A stretch of DNA of 64,000 nucleotides from contig JABARQ010000013.1 of assembly GCA_019186985.1 (NCBI GenBank), positions 62,001 through 126,000 of the forward strand, written 5' to 3'. This DNA is from Prosthecobacter sp. (lineage in GTDB: Bacteria > Verrucomicrobiota > Verrucomicrobiia > Verrucomicrobiales > Verrucomicrobiaceae). Shown in pieces: positions 33,130-41,037 of this stretch (its first letter is position 1; each line of letters opens with the position of its first letter). Made by a program: the position numbers and the translations under genes. Below the pieces are notes generated by a model. The model did not search any database and had not been told where the DNA came from. It saw nothing but the letters and a program-made list of their open reading frames with translations.

Positions 33130-34314
33130 ATGGACACCCTCCGCCGACTCCTCTTTGCCCTCGCCGTCTTCCTGACCGCCTCCGCCGCCTTTTCGCTGTG
33201 GCGGGGTGGGCAGCCGGGGTACGGGCTGATGAACTTCCTGCGTGGTGAGAAGCCGGGCCAGGAGGCCGCCTTTACGGCCCCGCCTGCGCCGAGGCTGAAC
33301 CTGGATGACGTGAAGGTGCTGAGCCTGATGAATGATGAGTTTGCCAGGCTGAGCGCGGCCGTGCTGCCGAGCGTGGTCAGCGTGACCACCAAGACCGTGC
33401 GGCGCGGGCAGACCGCCTGGCATCCGTTCTTCGGGCTGGTGTCCGGCCGGCCCCAGGTGATTCCGGGGCTGGGGTCCGGCGCCATCATCTCGAAGGAGGG
33501 CCATGTGGTGACCAACTATCATGTCATCGCGGATGTCAGCGAGGTCATGGTGACCACCAACGACAACAAGAAGCATCCCGCCCGCATCCTCGGGGCGCAT
33601 CGCGAGAGGGACATCGCGCTGCTGAAGATCGAGTCGGACCGCAGGGATTTTCCGGCGCTGACCTTTGCCAACAGCGACCAGGCGAAGGTGGGGCAGATCG
33701 TGTTTGCCGTCGGCAATCCGTTTGGGCTCAGCGGCACGGTGACGCAGGGCATCATCAGCGCCCGTGACCGGCATCTCAGCGACAGCCAGATGGATTATCT
33801 GCAGACCGACACCGTCATCAACCCAGGCAACTCCGGCGGACCGCTGGTGAACATCCGGGGAGAGATCATCGGTGTGAACGTGGCGATCTACCGGGGTGAT
33901 GAAAACGTGCGCGCCTGGCAGGGCGTGGGCCTGGCGGTTCCCGCCAACGATGCCAGGTCGGTGGTGGATGCCATCATCGTACAGTCCAAGGGCGGCGGCC
34001 AGACTCCGCAGGGCGTTGGGTATCTTGGCCTGGAGCTGAGCTCTGACGCCGTGGCGATCGATGCCCGTCTGGGCACTTCGCGCGTTGGGGCCTTCGTGAC
34101 GGACCTGGACCCGTCATCGCCCGCCCTGGCCGCCGGGATCGTGCCCGGCGATGTCATCACGGCCCTGAACGGCCGGCCCTTTGGCACGCCGCGTGAGTTG
34201 CTTGCCGCCATCCGCCAGCTGGTGCCGGGGCAGCAGGCGAATCTGACCGTGTTCCGGGAAGGCAGGCTGGTGGAGGTGCCGGTGATGGTCGGACAGCGGC
34301 CGGATGCGCCATGA
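33130..34314 (+). CDS. HtrA/DegQ-like trypsin-type serine protease with one PDZ domain
   Basis: This 394-residue exported protease has a hydrophobic N-terminal segment. The complete catalytic triad is His131 (NYHVIADV), Asp161 (RERDIALLK) and Ser235 (NPGNSGGPLVN). A single C-terminal PDZ domain (about 290-385, with PASPALAAGIVPGDVITALNG-like features) follows. It should degrade or refold damaged periplasmic proteins. Length and a single PDZ fit DegS/HtrA-like more than two-PDZ DegP. DegS itself is membrane-anchored, and this N-terminus could be either an anchor or a signal. Confidence 0.92.
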   Translation: MDTLRRLLFALAVFLTASAAFSLWRGGQPGYGLMNFLRGEKPGQEAAFTAPPAPRLNLDDVKVLSLMNDEFARLSAAVLPSVVSVTTKTVRRGQTAWHPFFGLVSGRPQVIPGLGSGAIISKEGHVVTNYHVIADVSEVMVTTNDNKKHPARILGAHRERDIALLKIESDRRDFPALTFANSDQAKVGQIVFAVGNPFGLSGTVTQGIISARDRHLSDSQMDYLQTDTVINPGNSGGPLVNIRGEIIGVNVAIYRGDENVRAWQGVGLAVPANDARSVVDAIIVQSKGGGQTPQGVGYLGLELSSDAVAIDARLGTSRVGAFVTDLDPSSPALAAGIVPGDVITALNGRPFGTPRELLAAIRQLVPGQQANLTVFREGRLVEVPVMVGQRPDAP

Positions 34315-34359
34315 TCTTACGGCATGCAAGGTGCGGCTTCTGCAGATTCAAAAACAACG

Positions 34360-34704
34360 ATGAACTGGACGATCTTCAAGGCCGTTGGCCTGCTGGTGGC
34401 TTCGAACGTCTTCATGACCTTCGCCTGGTATGCTCACCTGAAGGACATGAAGGCGAAGCCCTGGTTCATCGCCGCGCTGGCGAGCTGGGGGATCGCCTTC
34501 TTTGAATACATGCTGCAGGTGCCCGCCAACCGGATCGGCAGCGAATCCCTGAGCCTGCCCCAGCTGAAGATCATCCAGGAGGTGGTGACGCTGACCGTGT
34601 TTGTGCCCTTCGCGCTGTTCTACATGAAGCAGCAGTTCAAGTGGGACTTTGTGTGGGCGGGCCTGTGCCTGTGCGGGGCGGTTTACTTTATTTTTCGGAA
34701 ATAG
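34360..34704 (+). CDS. DUF486 small multidrug-transporter-like membrane protein
   Basis: This 114-residue protein has four probable transmembrane helices, starting MNWTIFKAVGLLVASNVF and ending LCLCGAVYFIFRK. The motif AWYAHLKDMKAKPWF and FFEYMLQVPANRIG identify the DUF486 family of the DMT/SMR fold. Its substrate is unknown. The ATG at 34360 matches the family length of about 115; the earlier ATG at 34324 adds 12 non-conserved residues. It lies 45 bp after the protease stop on the same strand. Confidence 0.88.
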   Translation: MNWTIFKAVGLLVASNVFMTFAWYAHLKDMKAKPWFIAALASWGIAFFEYMLQVPANRIGSESLSLPQLKIIQEVVTLTVFVPFALFYMKQQFKWDFVWAGLCLCGAVYFIFRK

Positions 34705-34759
34705 GCGGCGTGAAGGGGACGCCCGATGCGCGGAGGTATGAGCGAGGGGGCGGGGAAGC

Positions 34760-34905
34760 ATGGGAATGTCCAATGTCCGAGCCCCAATGACCAAGGAAGT
34801 CCCAAGGATCAAATCTCAAGGCGGAATGACAGAACGCTCCCATACGCCACTCATCGTGCGCCCTTTCCTTGGTCATTGGCCTCTGGTCCTTGGTCATTCA
34901 TTCCC
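34760..34905. repeat. Intergenic imperfect hairpin repeat element
   Basis: Inside the 304-bp gap 34705-35008, AATGACCAAGGAA (34786-34798) is an exact inverted repeat of TTCCTTGGTCATT (34865-34877). TCCTTGGTCATT recurs at 34888-34899, as do short CATTC/GGAATG words at both ends. The intervening bases and the bordering CATTCCCC text suggest a palindromic repeat unit that may be mobile or structural. No coding frame supports it. The rest of the gap is the terminator at 34941. Confidence 0.6.
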
Positions 34906-34940
34906 CAGTGCTCCGATGATCGCCTCTGCGGCTGGGCATG

Positions 34941-34969
34941 AAAAAGCCCTGCAGCTTTCACTGCAGGGC
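34941..34969 (-). terminator. Rho-independent terminator of the third TIM-barrel isomerase gene
   Basis: The stem GCCCTGCAG (34946-34954) with CTGCAGGGC (34961-34969) is a perfect 9-bp pair with a 6-nt loop. On the minus strand it is followed by T5 (34941-34945). It therefore ends the minus-strand transcript from 35875. It has the same layout as the terminator at 25425. Confidence 0.82.
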
Positions 34970-35008
34970 CTTGGAAGGTGACCGGAGTGCCGGCTGATTT
35001 CTGAACGG

Positions 35009-35875
35009 TTACAGTCCGACGATGGGGTGCAGGTTGGCCTTGCACCATTCGCCGTTCTGCCTGGTCACGCCATCGGGGTCGTCGACGGCGATGTGGGCCT
35101 CGTCCTCACAGATGATCCAGCCTTCGTAGTTCCGGGAGACGAGCCACTCGGTGATCTTGTGGAAGTCGAGCTTGCCGGTGCCCATCTGCGCCCAGGGCTC
35201 GGCGCCGTTGCCGCTGAAGTCCTTGTAATGGATGTGGTTCACGAGGTGCTGCCACTTGTTGAGCGTGGCGATCACGTCCATGCCGCCTCGGATGATGTGG
35301 CCGACGTCGGGGGTCCAGCCGGTGACCTTGGGGTCGAGGCTGCTGAGGACGACGTCATAGTCCTCCTGGGTGCGTACGAGGGAGGCTGGCGGGGAGTTGG
35401 GATGGTAGGAGCACTTCAGGCCGGCGTCGTGGGCGCGCTGGGAGACGGCGTTGAGGTTGCGGGCGACGTTGAGGCGGCGCTTCTGGACGTCCTTGGTGCG
35501 GCCGGAGGGCAGGGTGACGGTGCCGAGCATGGCGCCGGGAAAGTGCTTGAGATAGCTGATGGCGAAGTCGGCGGCCTCCTTTTCGTTAGGCGCCTCGGTG
35601 TCTCCGTCCCAGGCGCAGACGAGGGCGAGGCCGGCCAGCTTCATGTTGTGCTGCTGGAGCGTGTCCTTCATCTTGATCGGGTCGACCTGCGGTCCGAGCC
35701 AGTATTTGGAGCAGCCAAGGGCGCTCTGGGAGATTTCGAGCACCATCGGCTCGATGCCGGTGAAGCCCGCCTCGGCGGCGACCTTGATCATGTGGTCGAG
35801 TTTGTTGTCGTAGCCCTTGCCGGTGCCCTGCATGAACCAGGTGTAGACTTCGGAGCCGAATTGGATTTTGCCCAT
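35009..35875 (-). CDS. Sugar phosphate isomerase/epimerase-like TIM-barrel protein
   Basis: This 288-residue protein starts MGKIQFGSEVYTWFMQGTG and contains FTGIEPMVLEI, GWTPDVGHIIRGGM, HIHYKDFSGNG and YEGWIICEDEA. The pattern is that of xylose-isomerase-like TIM barrels of the IolE/hydroxypyruvate-isomerase type. It is cytosolic and lies alone, with its own terminator. It differs from the paralogues at 627 and 9346 and so probably uses another substrate. The start at 35875 fits the first strand. Confidence 0.82.
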   Translation of the reverse strand: MGKIQFGSEVYTWFMQGTGKGYDNKLDHMIKVAAEAGFTGIEPMVLEISQSALGCSKYWLGPQVDPIKMKDTLQQHNMKLAGLALVCAWDGDTEAPNEKEAADFAISYLKHFPGAMLGTVTLPSGRTKDVQKRRLNVARNLNAVSQRAHDAGLKCSYHPNSPPASLVRTQEDYDVVLSSLDPKVTGWTPDVGHIIRGGMDVIATLNKWQHLVNHIHYKDFSGNGAEPWAQMGTGKLDFHKITEWLVSRNYEGWIICEDEAHIAVDDPDGVTRQNGEWCKANLHPIVGL

Positions 35876-35997
35876 GATGGTGAGAGAGTTGGTGGTTTGG
35901 AGGTGAGTGAAAACCGCCGTCCTGAACGGAAGGCGCGGCATTTGAGACGACATCCCCGGGGATGTCCAGCTTCGAAGTTAGGCCGTTGCGGGGCTGT

Positions 35998-36606
35998 TTA
36001 CACCGACGGCTGCGCCCGGAGCAGCTCGCGGACGTATTTCCCCAGCATGTCGAACTCGACGTTCAGCCTGTCCCCGGCTTTCTTCGTGTGCAGGCTGGTG
36101 ACCTGGAGGGTGTGGGGGATGATCCAGCAGACGACGCTGGAGGGGGTGACTTCAGCGGCGGTGAGGGAGATGCCGTCGAGGCAGATGGAGCCCTTGGGTA
36201 TCACCAGGCCGCGGTGTTCTGCGGGCAGTTCCACCTCCAGGCGGTGGTCCTGGCCATGGGCGCTCCAGTCGAGGATGCGCAGGGTGGTGTCCACATGACC
36301 CTGGACGAGGTGGCCGCCGAAGCGGGTGCCGAGGGCCATGGCGCGTTCCAGGTTTACCAGGCTGCCGGGTTTCAGGTCGCCCAGGCTGGTGATGCGCAGG
36401 GTCTGCATCAGGAGGTCGAAGCTGAGCGTCTGCTCCTGTTCGCCGAGGGCGGCGACCGTGAGGCAGCAGCCGTTGATGGCGATGCTGTCACCCAGGGAGG
36501 ATTGCGTGACCAGGGGGCCGGAGGCACGCAGGGTGAGGCGGGCGCTTTCGCCGCGTGGTTCGAGGCTGAGGACGGTGCCGGTGGTTTCGACGAGGCCGGT
36601 GAACAT
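35998..36606 (-). CDS. ribE: Riboflavin synthase, alpha subunit
   Basis: This 202-residue protein shows the internal duplication of riboflavin synthase. The first half is MFTGLVETTGTVLSLEPRG with GDSIAINGCCLTV and GGHLVQGHVD; the second half has GSICLDGISLTAAEV and related strands. It dismutates two 6,7-dimethyl-8-ribityllumazine molecules into riboflavin. Trimer contacts are expected at the C-terminal helix. No FMN riboswitch was noticed in the short upstream gap, and ribD/ribH are not adjacent. Confidence 0.95.
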   Translation of the reverse strand: MFTGLVETTGTVLSLEPRGESARLTLRASGPLVTQSSLGDSIAINGCCLTVAALGEQEQTLSFDLLMQTLRITSLGDLKPGSLVNLERAMALGTRFGGHLVQGHVDTTLRILDWSAHGQDHRLEVELPAEHRGLVIPKGSICLDGISLTAAEVTPSSVVCWIIPHTLQVTSLHTKKAGDRLNVEFDMLGKYVRELLRAQPSV

Positions 36607-36740
36607 GGCGGCTGTCTAAAGCGAGCCCGGGGGGATGGCAAGCCGTCTCCCGGGATTCATTTCCGGCCAAGGAAGGACTTCTTGCGTAACCTCGGCTGCT
36701 TCCCATCTTCGGCGCTCCCTTTCCCAACTACCTAACCATC

Positions 36741-37673
36741 ATGGAAAACGTCATCATCATCGGCACAGGCTGCGCAGGCTTCACGGCGGCCATCTACACG
36801 GGGCGTGCGAACCTGAACCCGCTCATCCTTTCCGGCAACCAGCCCGGCGGGCAGCTCACCACGACCACGGAGGTGGAGAACTTCCCCGGCTTTCCGCAGG
36901 GAATCATGGGTCCGGACCTGATGATGAACATGCAGCAGCAGGCGGAGAAGTTTGGCGCGAGGATCGAGTACACGAATGTCACCTCCGTGGCGAAGGCGGC
37001 CACCGGGCATTTTGAAATCACCAGCGAGGACGGCACGGTGCGCCAGGCGCGGGCGGTGATCGTGGCCACGGGCGCGTCGCCGAAGCATCTGGGCCTGCCG
37101 AACGAAAAGAGCCTCATCGGCCATGGCCTGACGAGCTGCGCGACCTGTGACGGCGCCTTCTACCGCAACGTGCCGGTCTGCGTGATCGGCGGTGGTGACA
37201 GCGCCTGCGAGGAGGCGGGTTTCCTGACCAAGTTTGCCAGCACGGTGTATCTCATCCACCGCCGCGACACGCTGCGCGCCTCGAAGATCATGGCGGACCG
37301 TGCGCTGGCGAACCCGAAGATCAAGCCGGTGTGGAACAGCACGGTGGCCGAGTATCTGACGGATGAGAAGGGCGAGGTGCGTGCCGTGACGCTGGAAAAC
37401 CTGGTGACGGGCGAGCGCAGCGAGCTGGAGCTGAAATGCGTGTTTGTGGCGATCGGTCATGTGCCGAACGCGCAGTTCCTGGGCGATCTGGTGGACCGTG
37501 ACGAGGGTGGTTACATTTTGCAGACCGAGGGCACTCGGACGAAGACCGAGGGCTTGTTTGCCGCAGGCGACGTGGCGGATCATGTCTATCGACAGGCCAT
37601 CACGGCCGCCGGCCAGGGCTGTGCGGCGGCGCTTGAGGCGGAGCGATATCTGGCGGCGATCGGGGTGCATTAA
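36741..37673 (+). CDS. trxB: Thioredoxin reductase
   Basis: This 310-residue flavoprotein has the N-terminal FAD-binding GTGCAGFTAAIYTG, the redox-active CATC (Cys133 and Cys136, SCATCDGAF), an NADPH-binding GGGDSACEEAGFL and a late FAAGDVADH. It moves electrons from NADPH to thioredoxin. One odd point is Cys at position 11 in the first glycine loop (GTGCAG), where most bacterial enzymes have Pro. It has no gene partner; the convergent neighbour is the carboxypeptidase gene. Confidence 0.93.
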   Translation: MENVIIIGTGCAGFTAAIYTGRANLNPLILSGNQPGGQLTTTTEVENFPGFPQGIMGPDLMMNMQQQAEKFGARIEYTNVTSVAKAATGHFEITSEDGTVRQARAVIVATGASPKHLGLPNEKSLIGHGLTSCATCDGAFYRNVPVCVIGGGDSACEEAGFLTKFASTVYLIHRRDTLRASKIMADRALANPKIKPVWNSTVAEYLTDEKGEVRAVTLENLVTGERSELELKCVFVAIGHVPNAQFLGDLVDRDEGGYILQTEGTRTKTEGLFAAGDVADHVYRQAITAAGQGCAAALEAERYLAAIGVH

Positions 37674-37709
37674 TCCCCCCGCCGAAGAGGGTGTGACCAA
37701 AATCAGGCA

Positions 37710-37736
37710 GGGGGCAGGCAGCCTCCTGCTTCTTTT
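37710..37736 (+). terminator. Possible weak terminator after trxB
   Basis: GCAGG (37714-37718) pairs with CCTGC (37725-37729) around a 6-nt loop, with G-T wobble extension, followed by TTCTTTT. It lies between two convergent genes. The stem is short, so the call is tentative. Confidence 0.35.
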
Positions 37737-37754
37737 ACGCCGTTTTGTACTGGG

Positions 37755-38792
37755 TCAGGCCTTGAGCGCCCAGTCCAGAAGGGCCTGGGCATCGCGCCAG
37801 ACGCCGCCTTCGGTGTCGTTGAGGACGACGACGATGCGGCGCTTGCCATTGCGTTCGCCGCTGGCGACAAGGCAGTAGCCTGCGGCGTTGGTATAACCGG
37901 TCTTCATGCCGTCGCAGTAGCTGGCGGAGCGCAGGACGCGGTTGGTGTTGGAAAGGGTGGTGACCCTGCCGCTGGGCCATTTGAAGTCGTAGCTCTGGAG
38001 CTTCACGATGGAGCGGATTTCGGGGAGCTTGTCGCAGGCCCTGGCGATGACGCCAAGGTCGCGTGCGGTCGAGTAGGGCTCGTTTTCGTCGCGGGACGGC
38101 AGGCCGTGCGGATTGACATAATGGCTGTTCTGGAGGCCGAGCTCCTTGCAGCGGGCGTTCATCTTGGCGGCGAACGCCTCGACGCTGCCGGCGTTGTCAC
38201 GGGCAAGGGCCTGGGCGATGTCGTTGGAGCTTTTCACCAGCACGGCGGTGAGCAGCTGGCGGCGGGTGTATTGCTCGCCGGCCTTGATTCCCAGACGCAC
38301 GGGGGCGCACTGGGTGTCGCTCTGCTCCACGGTGATGAGCCTGTCGAGGTCGCCGGTTTCGACGACGAGCAGTGCGGTGAGCAGCTTGGTGGTGCTGGCG
38401 ATGGCGCCGCGCTTGTCGGCGTTCTTCTCCCACAGCACTTCGTCGCTGGCGGGGTCGATGATGATGACGCGATCGGCGCTGACGATGGGAATGGGGCCGC
38501 GCAGCTGCTTGATCTCGACCTCGCGTCGCACCCTTTTGGTCTTCTCGAGCTCGTCATCGAGCTGCTTCTGCTTCAGCTCGATCATCTTCTCGCGGGAGAC
38601 AAGGTCGAGGCGCTGGCCTTCGACGACCTGCTTCAGCTTGGTCAGCTCGGCTTCACGGCGCAGGAGGTCGGCCTCCTTGGCATTGACCTCCTCCTCGCGC
38701 CATTTTAGGCGGGCCTCCTTTTCCGGGTCGCCGCAGCTGGTGCAGACGAGGGTGGAGAGGGCAAGCAGGGCGGTTTTTTGAAAAGTGGTCAC
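37755..38792 (-). CDS. D-Ala-D-Ala carboxypeptidase lipoprotein with coiled-coil stalk
   Basis: This 345-residue protein starts at GTG (MTTFQKTALLALSTLVCTSC, probable lipid Cys20). A charged coiled coil follows (about 24-95, for example LLRREAELTKLKQVVEGQ). The penicillin-binding domain of S11/DacA type has Ser133 and Lys136 in STTK, SSN in VKSSND, and KTG in GMKTGYT. It trims peptidoglycan stem peptides in the periplasm. The long stalk between anchor and catalytic domain is unusual. The stop of aroD lies 20 bp upstream, so the two are probably cotranscribed. Confidence 0.88.
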   Translation of the reverse strand: MTTFQKTALLALSTLVCTSCGDPEKEARLKWREEEVNAKEADLLRREAELTKLKQVVEGQRLDLVSREKMIELKQKQLDDELEKTKRVRREVEIKQLRGPIPIVSADRVIIIDPASDEVLWEKNADKRGAIASTTKLLTALLVVETGDLDRLITVEQSDTQCAPVRLGIKAGEQYTRRQLLTAVLVKSSNDIAQALARDNAGSVEAFAAKMNARCKELGLQNSHYVNPHGLPSRDENEPYSTARDLGVIARACDKLPEIRSIVKLQSYDFKWPSGRVTTLSNTNRVLRSASYCDGMKTGYTNAAGYCLVASGERNGKRRIVVVLNDTEGGVWRDAQALLDWALKA

Positions 38793-38812
38793 GGCAGCCG
38801 GAGGGTCACGGA

Positions 38813-39529
38813 TTACAGCTCGGCGAGGATCTCCTTCAGTCGTGCAGCGGGCCACTGACCGGGGGCGTTCGACTCACCGATGAAGCCGTAATTCAGCAGG
38901 CTGCCCGCCTTTGCAAGCACCAAGCGGGAGATGCGTCCAAGAGGTCCCATGCCCATGCTTGAGAGGCGAAGACGCTGGGGTTCCAGGGTGATCTGCAGCA
39001 GGCGGACGAGGTCGGCCTGGCTGTTGAGGTAGGTGGCGATCTTGACGGCATCCAGACCGGCGGGCTGGGCGAAGCCGATGGCGCCGCGCAGGACGTCATC
39101 AGGCGGGGTGGCCTGGAAGTCGTGGAAGGAGCCCATGACCTTGACGCCGGCGGCGTGCGCCTTGTCGATGAGGGCTTTCATTTCCACGGCGCTGCGGAGC
39201 TCGATGTCGACCAGCGTGGCGAGATCAAGCAGGGGTTCGACGAGGGCCATGCGTTCGGCGGCGACGGGGCTGCCCTGGCCTCCTTCGGCGGGGTGGCGGG
39301 CGGTCAGCAGGACCGGTGTGGAGTTCTGGCAGCCTGACAGGGCGGTGCGAAGTTCGGCGGCGGGAAGCTTGAGGGTGTCCAGGCGGAGTTCAATAAGGTC
39401 GCAGGTGCGAAGGCGCTCATGGTCGGGCATCGCCGTCCAGGCAGCGAGGGTCGTGGCATCGGGAATCACCCCGACTGTGAGGGGGCGGGTGGACTGGAGG
39501 GGGCTCTGGGTAGAAACAAGTTGTGCCAT
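38813..39529 (-). CDS. aroD: Type I 3-dehydroquinate dehydratase
   Basis: This 238-residue protein has IELRLD near residue 50, the catalytic His136 in GSFHDF, Schiff-base Lys163 in AVKIATY, and SSMGMGPLGRISR late in the chain. It dehydrates 3-dehydroquinate to 3-dehydroshikimate in the shikimate pathway. Type I uses an imine with the lysine, unlike the hexameric type II enzyme. Only one gene follows it on this strand, the carboxypeptidase. Its divergent partner is the exopolysaccharide locus at 39590. Confidence 0.93.
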   Translation of the reverse strand: MAQLVSTQSPLQSTRPLTVGVIPDATTLAAWTAMPDHERLRTCDLIELRLDTLKLPAAELRTALSGCQNSTPVLLTARHPAEGGQGSPVAAERMALVEPLLDLATLVDIELRSAVEMKALIDKAHAAGVKVMGSFHDFQATPPDDVLRGAIGFAQPAGLDAVKIATYLNSQADLVRLLQITLEPQRLRLSSMGMGPLGRISRLVLAKAGSLLNYGFIGESNAPGQWPAARLKEILAEL

Positions 39530-39548
39530 TCGCTAGGAAGGTTATAAA
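39521..39548 (+). promoter_or_regulatory. Possible sigma-70 promoter of the exopolysaccharide locus
   Basis: The 60-bp AT-rich gap between aroD and the priming transferase gene contains TATAAA (39543-39548), five of six matches to a -10 box. TTGTGC (39521-39526), 16 bp upstream, is a weaker -35 box. The predicted start would leave a leader of about 35 bases before the ATG at 39590. The -35 box overlaps the start of aroD. Confidence 0.35.
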
Positions 39549-39589
39549 TTTAATAGAAGTGAATTAAATCAGAATAAGCCTGAGATATT

Positions 39590-40984
39590 ATGCTGGGTCG
39601 TCGTCAGGAAATCAATTTACAGCTCACGGAGCTGCTCGACAGCGTCCTTCTGGGTTTCTGTCTCTGGTTTGCGCATTTTCTACGTTCGGTGTTTGCGGCG
39701 CAGTTCTGGCCTGGGCTGGTGGAGATTCCACCCATTGAGGAATTGTACTGGGTGATGGCGGTGGTGGTGCCGCTGACGCCGGTGGTGCTGGAGTATCGCG
39801 GCTTTTACTCGAACCTGTATCACAAGACGCCGGGGACGAGTCTGCGGCAGCTTGGGGAGACGCTGATGATCATGGGAACGGTGATCGGGGCGATGGTGGT
39901 GTTTTTGAAATGGGACGTGCCCAGCCGTTCGGTGGTCGTTCTGGCGGTGACGCTTTCCGGCGTGGCGTTGCTGCTGAGGGAATCCTGGCAGCGGGAGAAG
40001 CTGCGCCGCAGGCTGTCGGGTGGCAAGGGCAGGGAACGGGTGATCGTGGCGGGCGCGGCCCAGGACCTGGAGAATTTTGAAAAGCAGATGCCGCCTGAGC
40101 AGCGGGCGGGACTGGAGGTGGCGGCGCGGATCGACATCATCAACCAGCCGGTTTCAGACCTGGTGCAGGCGATGCATGAAGTGTCGGCCTCGCGGGTCAT
40201 CTTCGCCGCGCAGCATGTGCATTTTGGCAGGATTGAGGAGGCTGTGCAGGCCTGTGAAACGGAGGGGGTGGAGGCCTGGATTGCGGCGGATTTCTTCCAG
40301 ACTGCGATTGCGCGGCCGACCTTTGACGTGATGGGCGGCAGGCTGATGCTGGTCTTCCACAGCACGCCGCAGGCATCGTGGGCGCTGCTTTTCAAGGACG
40401 TGGTGGACCGTGTGGGGGCGCTTGTGCTGCTGGTGCTGACGCTGCCGCTGTGGTTGATCGCCGCCCTGGGCATCAGGCTGGCGTCGAAGGGGCCGGTGTT
40501 CTTCTGCCAGGAGCGGGCCGGGCATTACGGCAAGGGTTTCAAGATGTGGAAGTTCCGCACCATGCACAGCGATGCCGAGGCGCGAAGGGCGGAGCTGGAA
40601 AGCCTGAACGAGATGAGCGGGCCCGTCTTCAAGATCAAGGATGATCCCCGGATCTTCCGCTTCGGCCGCTGGCTGAGGAAGACGAGCATCGATGAACTGC
40701 CGCAGCTCATCAATGTGCTGCGTGGCGAGATGAGCCTGGTCGGGCCGAGACCGCTGCCGGTGTACGAGATTCAGCGGATCGAAAAGCACGCGCAGCGCCG
40801 TCGGCTGAGCGTCAAGCCAGGGCTGACCTGCCTGTGGCAGGTGACGGGCCGGAATGGCATCACAAATTTTGAGGACTGGGTCGCCCTGGACCTCAAGTAC
40901 ATCGACAACTGGTCCCTGTGGCTGGATGCGAAGATCCTTTTGCAGACCCTGCCCGCCGTCTTGAGAGGACTGGGAGCTTCCTGA
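39590..40984 (+). CDS. Undecaprenyl-phosphate sugar phosphotransferase (priming glycosyltransferase)
   Basis: This 464-residue membrane protein has several N-terminal transmembrane helices, a cytosolic middle domain, another helix (LVLLVLTLPLWLIAALGI) and a C-terminal catalytic domain: GPVFFCQERAGHYGKGFKM, MWKFRTMHSDAE, RFGRWLRKTSIDELPQL, LVGPRPLPVYE and KPGLTCLWQVTGR. Proteins of this WcaJ/WbaP type load the first sugar phosphate onto undecaprenyl phosphate and so start exopolysaccharide synthesis. It is the first gene of the polysaccharide locus. The sugar cannot be read from the sequence. Confidence 0.92.
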   Translation: MLGRRQEINLQLTELLDSVLLGFCLWFAHFLRSVFAAQFWPGLVEIPPIEELYWVMAVVVPLTPVVLEYRGFYSNLYHKTPGTSLRQLGETLMIMGTVIGAMVVFLKWDVPSRSVVVLAVTLSGVALLLRESWQREKLRRRLSGGKGRERVIVAGAAQDLENFEKQMPPEQRAGLEVAARIDIINQPVSDLVQAMHEVSASRVIFAAQHVHFGRIEEAVQACETEGVEAWIAADFFQTAIARPTFDVMGGRLMLVFHSTPQASWALLFKDVVDRVGALVLLVLTLPLWLIAALGIRLASKGPVFFCQERAGHYGKGFKMWKFRTMHSDAEARRAELESLNEMSGPVFKIKDDPRIFRFGRWLRKTSIDELPQLINVLRGEMSLVGPRPLPVYEIQRIEKHAQRRRLSVKPGLTCLWQVTGRNGITNFEDWVALDLKYIDNWSLWLDAKILLQTLPAVLRGLGAS

Positions 40985-41037
40985 GGAAATTCTGGGTTGC
41001 TTGCCTCGAAGGGTTTGAGGTAATTAGGCAGAATTAC

